In this document: positions 55,500 to 64,000 of the stretch, piece after piece | Layout: each line of letters starts with the position of its first letter | Numbering within the stretch: position 1 is the stretch's first letter | Assembly: GCA_963749875.1 (NCBI GenBank) | Contig: CAVVOX010000007.1 | Location: 62,001 to 126,000 of the forward strand | Reading direction: 5' to 3' | Origin: JAHQVI01 sp963749875 | GTDB taxonomy: Bacteria > Pseudomonadota > Alphaproteobacteria > Rhizobiales > Rhodomicrobiaceae | Length of the DNA: 64,000 nt | The notes under the pieces: generated by a model | Told to the model about the DNA's origin: nothing | Database searches by the model: none | What the model saw: only the letters and a program-made list of their open reading frames with translations | Made by a program: the position numbers and the translations under genes

Positions 55500-56171
55500 C
55501 TACTTCGCTTCCGTTTCTTCCACCTCTTGCTCGGCGGGGACTTCCGACACCGTCGTTTCCGCCATCAGATTGCGGGCCTGCCCCGGCCAGTCGTCCCGTT
55601 CGAGGCCGCCCTGCAGGCCGAGCCGGTCGTCAAGAAAGGCGATCTCGTCATCGGAGAGATTGGCGATCTGCGCAAAAGTGGTGATGCCGATGCCGTTCAG
55701 CTTCTTCTCGAATGTCTCGTCAACGCCGGTGATCAGCTTGAGGTCGTCATTCGGCACTTTCGGCTTTTTGAACTTGAAGCCTCTCTCCTTGGCGGCCTGG
55801 GCCTTGGCGCGCGCATCCGTGCGCTCCGGGATACGGGCGGCCTTGCCCCGCAGACCGCGCAGATAGTAAAGCTTGGCGCGGCGCACCTTGCCCCGGCGAA
55901 CCACATCGATGGAATCGATCAAGGGAGAGTGAACCGGGAAGACGCGCTCCACCCCTTCGCCATAGGAGATCTTTCGGACCGTGAAGCTCTCATTGAGCCC
56001 GCGTCCGGACCGGGCGATGCAGACGCCTTCATAGGCCTGGATGCGCTCGCGGGTGCCTTCGACGACTTTCACATTGACGCGCAGCGTATCGCCAGGACCG
56101 AAATCCGGCACTCTGCGTTTCGCCGCCAGATCGGCAACATAATCCTTTTCGAATTCCTCAATAACATTCAT
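55500..56171 (-). CDS. rplS: 50S ribosomal protein L19 with C-terminal helix-hairpin-helix extension
   Basis: The protein is 223 residues from ATG 56171 (MNVIEEFEKDYVADLAAKR, the normal L19 start). L19 proper covers about residues 1-125 (FGPGDTLRVNVKVVEGTRER, then RRAKLYYLRGLRGKAARI). A Lys/Ala-rich linker follows, then a helix-hairpin-helix-like domain near residues 148-185 (LKLITGVDETFEKKLNGIG, TTFAQIANLSDDEI). Standard L19 is 115-150 residues. Similar extensions are known on L21 of alphaproteobacteria. It lies eight bases before leuC. Confidence 0.93.
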   Translation of the reverse strand: MNVIEEFEKDYVADLAAKRRVPDFGPGDTLRVNVKVVEGTRERIQAYEGVCIARSGRGLNESFTVRKISYGEGVERVFPVHSPLIDSIDVVRRGKVRRAKLYYLRGLRGKAARIPERTDARAKAQAAKERGFKFKKPKVPNDDLKLITGVDETFEKKLNGIGITTFAQIANLSDDEIAFLDDRLGLQGGLERDDWPGQARNLMAETTVSEVPAEQEVEETEAK

Positions 56172-56407
56172 GGCTGTTGCCCTTTTCTTGGCCAGCTCGC
56201 CGGTCACACCGATTTCGCTGCATTTCTTGGCGCGAAGCTCCGCCCGCGCCAGACCAGCCCGGGCCGCGTGAGAAGCGTGCTCACAGGAGCCGGTCTCATG
56301 GAAGACTGGCGCATGTGATAATCCATAATACCGCGCTTGTCGATGCCCTTAGGGGCCCGGATGAACGGCTTGTGACAAAGCTTCGCCAGGCAAACGAGCA
56401 GCGCGTA

Positions 56408-57112
56408 TTATCCCTTAGCCGGCTTCGGCGTTCCGGAGCGCGCCAAATCGGGACGCCGCTCCCGCGTGATCGCCTCCGCCTGTTGCCGCCGCCATTCGGC
56501 GATGCGTTTATGATCGCCGGAAAGCAGCACGTCCGGGATGGCGCGCCCTTCCCATTCGCGCGGCCGCGTATAATGCGGATATTCGAGGAGGCCGTTCTCG
56601 AAGCTTTCCTCCAGGGCCGAATCCGCCGCGCCCATGACGCCGGGAAGCAGGCGAATGGTCGCGTCGATCATCACCATGGCCGCCAGCTCACCGCCTGAGA
56701 GGACATAATCGCCGATCGAGACTTCTTCCATCTGGCGCGCCTCGATAATGCGCTCATCGACGCCCTCGAAACGCCCGCAGAGGAGGATGACGCCTCCGTC
56801 CTCGCTGAGTTCGCGGATGCGGGCCTGGGTGAGCGGCCGCCCGCGCGGCGAGGGATAGATCAGGGGCAGATCGGGATAGCGCGTTCGGGCGCCGTCGATC
56901 GCCGCACCAAGAATATCCGCGCGCATCACCATGCCCGGTCCGCCGCCGGCCGGCGTATCGTCCACCGAACGATGCCGGTCCTTCGCGAAATCGCGGATGT
57001 TGATGGTGTCGAGCCGCCAAAGCCCGTCGGCAAGCGCTTGTCCGGCAAGGCTTACGCCGAGCGGACCGGGAAACATTTCGGGGAGAATGGTCAGGACGCA
57101 GGCGGTCCACAT
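56408..57112 (-). CDS. trmD: tRNA (guanine-37-N1) methyltransferase
   Basis: The 234-residue SPOUT methyltransferase modifies G37 of tRNAs to prevent frameshifting. The trefoil-knot SAM site is visible in IYPSPRGRPLTQ near residue 85, LLCGRFEGVDERII near residue 110 and IGDYVLSGGELAAMVMIDA near residue 133. The start MWTACVLTILPEMFPGPLG is typical. The 236 bases between trmD and rplS hold no visible gene. Confidence 0.97.
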   Translation of the reverse strand: MWTACVLTILPEMFPGPLGVSLAGQALADGLWRLDTINIRDFAKDRHRSVDDTPAGGGPGMVMRADILGAAIDGARTRYPDLPLIYPSPRGRPLTQARIRELSEDGGVILLCGRFEGVDERIIEARQMEEVSIGDYVLSGGELAAMVMIDATIRLLPGVMGAADSALEESFENGLLEYPHYTRPREWEGRAIPDVLLSGDHKRIAEWRRQQAEAITRERRPDLARSGTPKPAKG

Positions 57113-57118
57113 AGCGCC

Positions 57119-57607
57119 TCACAAAACCAGTTTCATGCCTTCATGGCTCGCAACGAAACCGAGCGAGCGGTAGACGGCGTGCGCTTCGGAGCGGCGTTTA
57201 TCCGTGGTGAGCTGGATGAGAACGCAGCCGCGCTGGCGGGCAAGACCGATGGCGTGCCTGACCAGGGCCTTGCCGATGCCGCCGCCGCGCAGCGCGCGGT
57301 CAACGCGGATGCCTTCGATATTGGCGCGCTCGCCGCCAATATAGGTGAGGCCCGGAATGAAGGTCAGCTGCAGGCAGGCAATGACGGCGCCGTCCACCTC
57401 GCCGACGATCAGTTGGTTCCTCGGATCGGCGGCGATCTCGTCAAAGGCGCGGGCATAAGCGTCCGGCAGGGGGCCGCCGGTCAGAGACTCACGCCATGTC
57501 CCAAGCGAGTCCGCGGCCAGGAGCTGAACGATGCGCTCAAGATCTTCGGGCCTCGCCTCGCGAAAGCGGACGGATGACGCTGCAAGCTCAGGCGCGGTCG
57601 TCGTCAT
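57119..57607 (-). CDS. GNAT-family N-acetyltransferase
   Basis: The protein is 162 residues from ATG 57607, with GAGGAGG upstream inside the rimM gene, giving a 20-base overlap. The GNAT fold shows VRFREARPEDLERIVQLLA near residue 14, a GLTYIGGERANIEGIRVD strand and RALRGGGIGKALVRHAIGLAR, the acetyl-CoA loop, near residue 112. It is a cytosolic enzyme of unknown substrate, held in the rimM-trmD operon in related genomes too. Confidence 0.9.
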   Translation of the reverse strand: MTTTAPELAASSVRFREARPEDLERIVQLLAADSLGTWRESLTGGPLPDAYARAFDEIAADPRNQLIVGEVDGAVIACLQLTFIPGLTYIGGERANIEGIRVDRALRGGGIGKALVRHAIGLARQRGCVLIQLTTDKRRSEAHAVYRSLGFVASHEGMKLVL

Positions 57608-58154
57608 CTTCGGCTTCCTCCTCTTCCGGGAGAACGACGACGACATGGCCGCCCTTCACATCGACGACAGGAACGGCGTCTTTGGTAAAAGGCAAGAGCC
57701 GTGTCTCTTGTTCGCCCGGGCAACGGATTTCAAGAAGGTCGCCCGCCCCGAAATTCTGGACCGCGACGACCTCGCCGATCGGGTCATTCGCCGGCGAAAC
57801 CGCGGTGAGGCCAATCAGATCGGCATAATACCATTCATCCTCATCCGGCGCGGGCAGGCTGGCGCGGGCGACATAAAGATCGGTGCCTTTGAGCGCTTCC
57901 GCCGCGTTGCGGTCGAAAATGCCGGCTAACCGGGCCGCGACGGCCATATTCTTCAAAGGCCGCAGCCCTTCGATCACGAAGCGCCCGCCCCTGCCGTCCG
58001 AAAGCGCGCCATAGGCGGCGATATTGTCAGGCGGATCGGTGAAGCTGTTGATCTTCACTTCGCCCCGAATGCCATGCGCGCCGAGGATGCGTCCGAGAAG
58101 AACCAAGTCACTCCCGGCGTTACTCTCTTTTGGCTCGGTGCCGCGCTCTGACAT
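57588..58154 (-). CDS. rimM: 16S rRNA processing protein RimM
   Basis: The 188-residue protein helps 30S assembly by binding S19 and the 16S head. Its N-terminal domain shows LGRILGAHGIRGEVKINSF near residue 20 and its PRC-barrel domain shows YYADLIGLTAVSPANDPIGEV near residue 109. The acidic tail EEEEAEDDDD is a group feature. Its 3' end overlaps the acetyltransferase gene. Confidence 0.95.
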   Translation of the reverse strand: MSERGTEPKESNAGSDLVLLGRILGAHGIRGEVKINSFTDPPDNIAAYGALSDGRGGRFVIEGLRPLKNMAVAARLAGIFDRNAAEALKGTDLYVARASLPAPDEDEWYYADLIGLTAVSPANDPIGEVVAVQNFGAGDLLEIRCPGEQETRLLPFTKDAVPVVDVKGGHVVVVLPEEEEAEDDDDRA

Positions 58155-58174
58155 GAGGAGGTCGCTGCTGACGA

Positions 58175-58303
58175 ACCTCTCCCATTGGGAGAGGTCGGCG
58201 CGAAGCGCCGGGTGAGGGGTTGTACTCTGCGTGAAGGAGCCAATTACCTGCCCAAAACGAGCTTCCTACCCCCTCACCCTAACCCTCTCCCCATGGGAGA
58301 GGG
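58175..58303. repeat. Pair of family C palindromes between rimM and rpsP
   Basis: Stems lie at 58175-58195 (ACCTCTCCCATTGGGAGAGG) and 58283-58303 (ACCCTCTCCCATGGGAGAGG). The intervening bases include GGGTGAGGGG and CCCCTCACCC, which can pair with each other and close a larger structure. They interrupt the rpsP-rimM transcript unit and might adjust downstream expression. Confidence 0.7.
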
Positions 58304-58376
58304 ATTTAACCGAAGGAGAGGTTGTCTCCGTGTGCACGCCAAGACGTGGGAGCATACAGCGCAAAAGGACCAGTCG

Positions 58377-58754
58377 CTATGCAGCCGCTTCCGCATTATC
58401 GCCGCCGCCAGCCGCTTCAGCCGCCTGCTTTTGCTTCTCCTCGGCGCGCTCGACAGCCTTCTTACCCGGCAGCGCCTTCTTCGGATTGTTCCGCTCGGGG
58501 CGCTTGGCGAGCCCCTTCTCGTCGAGGAAGCGCAGCACGCGGTCGGTCGGCTGCGCGCCGACGGAGAGCCAGTGCTTGATCCGCTCTTCATCGAGGATCA
58601 CGCGCTCGGCATGATCCTTCGGCAGGATCGGGTTCCAGCTCCCGAGCCGCTCGATGAAACGGCCGTCACGCGGCGCCGTCGCCTCGGCAACGACGATCCG
58701 GTAGAAGGGGCGTTTTTTGGCGCCGCCCCGCGCCAGTCTGATCTTCAGTGGCAT
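58377..58754 (-). CDS. rpsP: 30S ribosomal protein S16
   Basis: The protein is 125 residues from ATG 58754 (MPLKIRLARGGAKKRPFYR, the fixed start of S16). GRFIERLGSWNPIL and LSVGAQPTDRVLRFL follow. A Lys/Ala/Glu-rich tail of about 35 residues is common in alphaproteobacteria. It is part of the ffh-rpsP-rimM-trmD-rplS series. Confidence 0.97.
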   Translation of the reverse strand: MPLKIRLARGGAKKRPFYRIVVAEATAPRDGRFIERLGSWNPILPKDHAERVILDEERIKHWLSVGAQPTDRVLRFLDEKGLAKRPERNNPKKALPGKKAVERAEEKQKQAAEAAGGGDNAEAAA

Positions 58755-58827
58755 GTGTGTTTTTTTCCTTTGTCTCCTCCGCAAACCTGCCGTCTCCGAA
58801 ATCCCCGCGAAGGCGGGGATCTATTCC

Positions 58828-59241
58828 TCATGGAATTGCGAATGCATGGATCAGGGATCGTCCCGGTGTCGGACTTACACCGTTCCAATCCGTTCGACTG
58901 ACGAGCTCAGTTCGCGGAACTCTCAGAAATTCCGGCGCTCGCAGAGAGCACGCTTCCAAACCCCCATACTCAGATAACAGCGCGAGATCAACCATCGCAA
59001 GGCGTCTCTGTAATACAACTGCCAAGCTATTTGAACACGTTTCCCGCTTGCCAGCATATCGCATACAATTCATCATTCTGCGTGATGTACTGATCAATGC
59101 ATCTATCTTCGAGCCATCCAGCACATCCGCGAAAAGCCACTTCCGCATGATCTCGAATGGCCCTTCGCTCGCCAGCACCTCCATAAGCTCCGCTCGCAAC
59201 CTTAATAAAGCTGCGATTTTTGCAGATGATGGTCGGTCCAT
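58828..59241 (-). CDS. Hypothetical protein inserted between ffh and rpsP
   Basis: The 137-residue frame starts at ATG 59241, three bases after the ffh stop, with GGGGAAGAAG upstream. The sequence (MDRPSSAKIAALLRLRAELM, then FEIMRKWLFADVLDG, RRMMNCMRYAGKRETC) looks like a soluble helical protein. Codons are richer in A/T than those of ffh and rpsP. In some relatives this slot holds a chorismate mutase gene, but the expected motifs are absent. Possibly a foreign or fast-evolving gene. Confidence 0.5.
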   Translation of the reverse strand: MDRPSSAKIAALLRLRAELMEVLASEGPFEIMRKWLFADVLDGSKIDALISTSRRMMNCMRYAGKRETCSNSLAVVLQRRLAMVDLALLSEYGGLEACSLRAPEFLRVPRTELVSRTDWNGVSPTPGRSLIHAFAIP

Positions 59242-59243
59242 AA

Positions 59244-60767
59244 CTATTTCTTCTTCCCCGGCAGCCCCGGCAAACCTCGTGGCAGCCCCCCTGCGCCCGG
59301 CAGACCTGGCATTCCGCCGAAGCCACCCGGCAGTCCGCCCATGCCCGGCGGCAATTGCGGCATGCCCGCCGGCATCTTGCCGGATTTCGCTGCTTCGAGC
59401 ATTTCCGGCGTCATCTCGGGCATTCCCCCAGCGCCGCCAATGCCGAACATCTTGGCCAGCCCGCCCTTGCCCTTGGCCACATGCTTCATCATGTCGGCCA
59501 TGGTCCGGTGCATCTTGAGGAGCTTGTTGACGTCCTGCACGCTGGTGCCGGAGCCCGCCGCAATGCGCTTCTTGCGGCTCGCCTGCAGGATCTTCGGATG
59601 GCGGCGCTCCTTCCGCGTCATCGACGAGATGATCGCAACCTGCTGCTTGAACATCGTTTCGTCGAGATTGGCGCTGTCGAGCTGCTTCTTCATCTTGCCG
59701 ATGCCGGGCAGCATTCCGAGAATGGAGGACATGCCGCCGAGCTTCTGCATCTGCTTGAGCTGACCCGCGAGATCCTCCAGATCGAACTGACCCATCTGCA
59801 TCTTGCGGGCGACCTTCTGCGCCTGCTCGGCATCGATGGTCGCGGCGGCCTTCTCCACGAGGCTGACGACATCGCCCATGCCGAGAATGCGGCCCGCAAT
59901 ACGCTCGGGGTGAAACTCTTCGAGCGCGTCGATCTGCTCGCCCGTGCCGAACAGCTTGATCGGCTTGCCGGTCACGGCGCGCATCGAAAGGGCCGCGCCG
60001 CCGCGCCCGTCGCCATCAACGCGGGTGAGAACAATACCGGAAACACCGATTCGTTCATCAAAGGTTCGCGCTAAGTTCACGGCGTCCTGACCGGTGAGCG
60101 CGTCGGCGACCAGCAGCGTCTCATGCGGACGGGCCGCGTCGCGGATCTCCTCGGTCTCCGCCATCAGCGCTTCATCGATATGCAGCCGGCCCGCCGTGTC
60201 GAGCATCACAACATCATAGCCGCCGAGCCGTCCCGCCTCCATGGCGCGGCGCGCGATCTGCTGCGGCGTCTGGCCGGCAACAATCGGCAGCGTGTCGATG
60301 CCGGTCTGTTCGCCGAGGATCTTGAGCTGCTCCTGCGCGGCGGGACGGCGCGTGTCGAGCGAGGCCATCAGGACGCGCTTCTTCTCGCGGTCGCGCAGGC
60401 GGACAGCGATCTTCGCCGTCGTCGTCGTCTTACCGGAGCCCTGCAGGCCGACCATCATGATCGCGAAGGGCGGCGCGGCGTTCAGATCGATCGGCTCGGC
60501 TTCCCTCCCGAGCGTCTCGACCAGCTCGTCATGCACGATCTTGACGACCATCTGGCCGGGCGTCACCGACTTCACCACCTCGTGGCCGACGGCTTTCTCG
60601 CGCACGCGGTCGGTGAAGGAGCGGACCACTTCCAGCGCCACATCGGCCTCGATCAGCGCGCGGCGCACCTCGCGCATCGCCGTCGCCACGTCGTTCTCCG
60701 ACAGCGCACCGCGGCCGGTGAGCTTGTCCAGGATGCCGGAAAGGCGGTCGGATAAACTTTCGAACAT
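59244..60767 (-). CDS. ffh: Signal recognition particle protein Ffh
   Basis: The 507-residue GTPase binds 4.5S RNA and signal sequences of membrane proteins. N-domain: FESLSDRLSGILDKLTGRG. G-domain: GLQGSGKTTTTAKIA near residue 108, DTRRPAAQEQLKIL, DTAGRLHID near residue 190 and the TRVDGDGRGGAALS element near residue 247. M-domain: Met-rich, with GSGTSVQDVNKLLK near residue 405. A Gly/Met/Pro-rich tail of about 60 residues ends GLPGKKK. It is the first gene of the series; its promoter should lie in 60768-61060. Confidence 0.97.
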   Translation of the reverse strand: MFESLSDRLSGILDKLTGRGALSENDVATAMREVRRALIEADVALEVVRSFTDRVREKAVGHEVVKSVTPGQMVVKIVHDELVETLGREAEPIDLNAAPPFAIMMVGLQGSGKTTTTAKIAVRLRDREKKRVLMASLDTRRPAAQEQLKILGEQTGIDTLPIVAGQTPQQIARRAMEAGRLGGYDVVMLDTAGRLHIDEALMAETEEIRDAARPHETLLVADALTGQDAVNLARTFDERIGVSGIVLTRVDGDGRGGAALSMRAVTGKPIKLFGTGEQIDALEEFHPERIAGRILGMGDVVSLVEKAAATIDAEQAQKVARKMQMGQFDLEDLAGQLKQMQKLGGMSSILGMLPGIGKMKKQLDSANLDETMFKQQVAIISSMTRKERRHPKILQASRKKRIAAGSGTSVQDVNKLLKMHRTMADMMKHVAKGKGGLAKMFGIGGAGGMPEMTPEMLEAAKSGKMPAGMPQLPPGMGGLPGGFGGMPGLPGAGGLPRGLPGLPGKKK

Positions 60768-61060
60768 GTCTCTATCAGCTTTCGCGCTTAGCGTTTCTAT
60801 TGAGCCACAACTTGTGACGCCGGGCGCTGCGAAGCAATGGTGATCGTCCTAATTTTCCCAACAGCTTTTGCATCCGCGGGCGAATCCTCGCTGGCGGATG
60901 TTGCGCGCCTTGCCTCCCGGCTTGACCGGCCATGTGCAAGGCTCGACGGAATTCTCACGAAACGTCAGATTTGCTGATCTTTTACGCTTGGCGCGCCCAT
61001 CCCGTCAACCACGCATTGGCGCTGCGACGGCCCTGGCTGCTCGCGCGCAATCCGCATCCC

Positions 61061-62311
61061 TCATGCCGGCGGCGGCGTATGATGAGGCCGGGCCAGCTTG
61101 CCGCGCTCGACGATCAGCACCGTGATGAGCGAAGCAACCGCGAGAAGCGTGAAGCCGATGGCCAGCGGGCGCACCGAGCCGTCGAAGGCCTGCCCGATCA
61201 GAAATCCGAAAAACGCCCCCACCGTCGTCGTATAGAAGCCGACGAAGGAAGAGGCCGTGCCGGCGATCTTGCCGACCGGCTCCATGGCCATCGCGTTGAA
61301 ATTTGGCGCCATCAGGCCAAAGCAGAAGAAGGTCGCGGCAATGAAGAGGCTGAACCCCAGGAGCGGCGGCTTTTCCGGATAGCCGCTGAGCGCCATGACC
61401 CCGCAGACACCGACCAGCGCCAGCAGCGCCAGATGCGACACGCGCCGCATGCCGACCCGTTCCACAAGCTGCGCATTGGTCAGCGACGCCAGGATCATGA
61501 CCGAGGCGATCGCGCCGAAAACCAGCGGAAAGGCCGGGCCGAGCTTATAGACGTCGATGAAGATCTGCTCCGCGCTGCCGATATAGGCCATGAGCACGCC
61601 GAATATGAAGCCGAAGGCTAGCGCGTAGCCGAGCGTCTGACGGGTGGTCAGGACCGTCCTTATGGCGGCCCACAGCCGGCCGGCCGAAAGCGGTGATCGT
61701 TTCTCCACCGAATGGGTCTCGGGCAGACGCAGCCAGATCCAGACCAGCGCCGCAAGGCCCACCGCCACCAGCGCGGCGAAGATCCAGCGCCAGGCGCCGA
61801 ATTGCATGAGCCCCTGCCCTAGGCTCGGCGCGAGGATCGGGATGACGATGAAGACCATCATCACAAAGGACATGACGCGCGCCATGCCTCGTCCGGCGAA
61901 ACGGTCGCGTATGACGGCAATGCCGATCACGCGCGGCGCGGCGGCGCCGAAGCCCTGCAGCGCCCGCGCCGCGAACATGGCCTCCGCGCTGCTCGCCGTG
62001 GCCGCAAGCGCCGAGGCGATGACGAAGATCGCCATCCCTGCGTAAAGCGGACTTTTTCGGCCCAGGCGATCGGATAACGGTCCGAAGAATGGCTGTCCGG
62101 CCCCGAAGCCGAGCAGATAGAAGGTGATAACCAGCTGGCGGTCATTGTTTTCGGAAAGGCTGAGCGCATCCCCGATCTGGCCTAGCGCCGGCAGCATAAT
62201 GTCGACGGACAGCGCCGTGAGCGCCATCATGAAAGCCACCAGGGCAACAAATTCGGCGAATGGGACCTCGGATCTGGTGCGCTGTGGTTCCGCGGTTGGG
62301 GCTTGCAGCAT
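61061..62311 (-). CDS. Bcr/CflA-type MFS multidrug exporter
   Basis: The protein is 416 residues from ATG 62311; upstream in-frame starts lengthen it by up to 39 unlikely residues. Twelve membrane helices are visible. The first helix carries LVAFMMALTALSVDIMLPALG, and the loop after helix 2 has GPLSDRLGRKSPLY, the MFS motif A. This drug:H+ antiporter subgroup exports chloramphenicol-like or other compounds; the substrate here is unknown. It is divergent from map. Confidence 0.9.
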   Translation of the reverse strand: MLQAPTAEPQRTRSEVPFAEFVALVAFMMALTALSVDIMLPALGQIGDALSLSENNDRQLVITFYLLGFGAGQPFFGPLSDRLGRKSPLYAGMAIFVIASALAATASSAEAMFAARALQGFGAAAPRVIGIAVIRDRFAGRGMARVMSFVMMVFIVIPILAPSLGQGLMQFGAWRWIFAALVAVGLAALVWIWLRLPETHSVEKRSPLSAGRLWAAIRTVLTTRQTLGYALAFGFIFGVLMAYIGSAEQIFIDVYKLGPAFPLVFGAIASVMILASLTNAQLVERVGMRRVSHLALLALVGVCGVMALSGYPEKPPLLGFSLFIAATFFCFGLMAPNFNAMAMEPVGKIAGTASSFVGFYTTTVGAFFGFLIGQAFDGSVRPLAIGFTLLAVASLITVLIVERGKLARPHHTPPPA

Positions 62312-62562
62312 GACGGTCTCAATTAGGTCGCCGGGATGGGCGAATTCAAGTGCGCAGCGGATCTGCTGCGCGTTCGACGCAAACGAAGCCGCAGTCAGGG
62401 GGGGTGCCGGTGGATCTTCTGGTGGCATCTGATGCGCTTTGAAGGTAGCCTAAGGCGTGAGGCTTCAAAGACGGGCCTGGCGAGACCATCTAAATTGCTG
62501 ATGTCATAATATTTACCCGTTTGCGGCTGACTCCGAGCCTACGGAAAGTGACGACGAGCTCA

Positions 62563-63396
62563 ATGACTTTTATCGAACGTCCGACTGCGCCGTCGAACGG
62601 CAAGATCAAGATCCACGGTCCTGAAGCTTTCGCCGGCATGCGGCGCGCCGGCCAGCTGGTCGCCGAAGCGCTGGACGTCATCACCGAATATGTGCAACCG
62701 GGCGTGACCACCGAGCGGCTCGACGACGTCGTCATGGAGTTCGCGCTCGACCACGGCGCCGTGCCTGCCCCGCTCAACTACCGGGGCTATACGAAAGCGA
62801 TCTGCACCTCCCTGAACCATGTGGTCTGCCATGGCATTCCGGGACCGCGCCCCTTGCGCGAGGGCGATGTCGTCAATATCGACATCACGCTGATCCTGGA
62901 TGGCTGGCACGGCGATTCCAGCCGCATGTATCCGGTGGGCGAGATTTCCCGCAAGGCCGAGCGGCTGATCAATGTGACCTATGGAGCGATGATGCTCGGG
63001 ATCGGCGCCGTCCGGCCCGGCAATACGGTCGGCCATATCGGCGCGGCCATCCAGGCCTATGCCGAAGCCGAGCGCTGCAGCGTGGTCCGGGACTTCTGCG
63101 GCCATGGGCTGGGGCTGGTTTTTCACGACCGGCCGAACATCCTGCATTACGGCGAGCCGGGCGAAGGCCCCGTCCTGGAACCGGGCATGATCTTCACCGT
63201 CGAGCCGATGATCAATCTCGGCAAGCCGCATGTCAAAATGCTCTCCGACGGCTGGACGGCGGTGACGCGCGACCGGTCATTGTCCGCGCAGTTCGAGCAC
63301 AGCATCGGTGTGACCGAGAACGGCTGCGAGGTCTTCACCTATTCGCCGCGCGGCTGGCATAAACCGCCCTATCACGGCGTCGTTTTCCGCAGCTGA
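62563..63396 (+). CDS. map: Type I methionine aminopeptidase
   Basis: The 277-residue metalloenzyme removes the initiator methionine. The start at ATG 62563 gives a normal length. Motifs: EAFAGMRRAGQLVAEALD near residue 18, TSLNHVVCHGIPG near residue 82, the metal ligands in VNIDITLILDGWHGDSSRM near residue 105, GHGLGLVFHDRPNI near residue 180, FTVEPMI near residue 211 and the final Glu in AQFEHSIGVTENG. The C-terminal extension is usual for alphaproteobacteria. Confidence 0.97.
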   Translation: MTFIERPTAPSNGKIKIHGPEAFAGMRRAGQLVAEALDVITEYVQPGVTTERLDDVVMEFALDHGAVPAPLNYRGYTKAICTSLNHVVCHGIPGPRPLREGDVVNIDITLILDGWHGDSSRMYPVGEISRKAERLINVTYGAMMLGIGAVRPGNTVGHIGAAIQAYAEAERCSVVRDFCGHGLGLVFHDRPNILHYGEPGEGPVLEPGMIFTVEPMINLGKPHVKMLSDGWTAVTRDRSLSAQFEHSIGVTENGCEVFTYSPRGWHKPPYHGVVFRS

Positions 63397-63426
63397 CGCC
63401 GGGCGCCATGCCGGCCTCGCCCGGCG
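63397..63426 (+). terminator. GC-rich hairpin directly after map
   Basis: CGCCGGGCG at 63397-63405 pairs perfectly with CGCCCGGCG at 63418-63426, starting one base after the map stop. No T run follows, so termination strength is uncertain. Confidence 0.5.
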
Positions 63427-63554
63427 CGGCTAAAACCACACAGCGGCCTTCTTTTCCCGCAGTTTAAGGGGTTTATCCGATTGCGGCTCCGGCCCGGCGG
63501 ATGGCTGTATACTTCCGTGTTTGCGTTATCGTTTCGCGTAGGAACAGCATACCG

Positions 63555-64000
63555 ATGGGTGCGCTTAGAGAAGAGGCCGTCCCTCATTATTGGGGCCACA
63601 GGGAGCGCCTCAGAGACCGGTTCCGGCAGCATGGCGCCGACTCGCTCCCCGACTACGAACTCATGGAGCTGATCCTCTTCCGGGCGATCCCGCGCCGCGA
63701 CACGAAGCCCCTCGCCAAGGCGATCATCGGCAAATTCGGCGGCTTCGCCGAGGCGATCAATGCCAGCGAAGAACGGCTCGCGGAAGTCTCGGGCCTGGGA
63801 CAAGCGGCGATTACGGAAATCCGTCTGGTGCGCGCGGCGGCGCTCCGCCTGATGCAAGGCGAGGTCTCGAAGCGGCCGCTGCTGAGCTCCTGGGACAAGG
63901 TCGTTCATTATTGCCGCGCCGCGATGGGCTTCGAGATGCGCGAGCAGTTCCGGATCCTGTTCCTCGACAAGCGGAACCGGCTGCTTGCCGACGAAATTCA
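63555..64000 (+). CDS. radC: DNA repair protein RadC, 5' part
   Basis: The frame starts at ATG 63555 after AGGA and runs off the window. The visible 148 residues show the N-terminal helix-hairpin-helix region (HRERLRDRFRQHGADSLPDYELMELIL, split here as HRERLRDRFRQHG and YELMELILF), then FAEAINASEERLAEVSGLG, and the start of the JAB/MPN domain (FEMREQFRILFLDKRNRL). The zinc-binding HxHP part lies outside. RadC's role in repair is doubtful; the family is widespread and its activity is unresolved. The map-radC order is common in Rhizobiales. Confidence 0.93.
   Translation, partial: MGALREEAVPHYWGHRERLRDRFRQHGADSLPDYELMELILFRAIPRRDTKPLAKAIIGKFGGFAEAINASEERLAEVSGLGQAAITEIRLVRAAALRLMQGEVSKRPLLSSWDKVVHYCRAAMGFEMREQFRILFLDKRNRLLADEI

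Overview
The window is about 64 kb of GC-rich chromosome from an alphaproteobacterium, most likely of the order Hyphomicrobiales (Rhizobiales). The evidence is gene order typical of that group (heparinase-like gene before purH, rplM-rpsI-argC, enoyl-CoA hydratase/CoA-binding/metY, the long serC before serA, ffh-rpsP-rimM-trmD-rplS-leuC, bcp beside a giant AsmA-like gene), an intact NAGGN osmoprotectant trio, and many RIME-like intergenic palindromes. I cannot name a genus. I found no tRNA, rRNA, CRISPR array, transposase, integrase or replication origin.

Layout. 1-4,900: non-coding start, heparinase II/III-like gene, purH, and a small membrane protein between palindromic repeats. 5,000-11,450: argC-rpsI-rplM, a thioesterase, a secreted helical protein, enoyl-CoA hydratase, CoA-binding protein and metY. 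11,577-16,379: the three-gene NAGGN locus. 16,600-25,700: an accessory stretch with palindromic repeats, an unknown secreted protein, a frameshifted phosphatase, a cytochrome c' remnant, an HWE-type histidine kinase, a frameshifted methyltransferase divergent from an HxlR regulator, a DUF4396 membrane protein and a cation efflux protein. 26,000-34,100: HNH endonuclease, cupin, serC-serA, meaB, bactofilin and bcp. 34,333-53,646: a surface polysaccharide region. 54,091-60,767: leuC and the rplS-trmD-GNAT-rimM-rpsP-(unknown)-ffh series on the minus strand. 61,000-64,000: MFS exporter, map and the 5' part of radC.

The most coherent accessory system is the surface locus. It encodes a short outer-membrane export lipoprotein, a separate beta-barrel, a Wzc-type co-polymerase/tyrosine kinase, a polyprenyl-phosphate sugar transferase, a WecG/TagA-type transferase with WecB and WecC (the UDP-ManNAc to UDP-ManNAcA route), a hexapeptide acyltransferase, a Wzy-like polymerase and a Wzx-like flippase. 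Together they read as a Wzx/Wzy pathway for a polymer that probably contains ManNAcA. One glycosyltransferase in it is broken by two frameshifts. Next to it lies a seven-repeat curlin-like amyloid gene with no recognisable csg secretion genes, so this may be a matrix locus combining polysaccharide and amyloid.

Two sequence-level patterns deserve attention. First, four apparent +1 frameshifts in three genes all sit at or within a few bases of GANTC-type sites (two at GAATTC, two at GAGTC), which raises the possibility of methylation-linked sequencing errors. Second, composite palindromes with TAG...CTA ends are scattered between genes, and their ends supply the stop codons of argC, leuC and a membrane protein gene.
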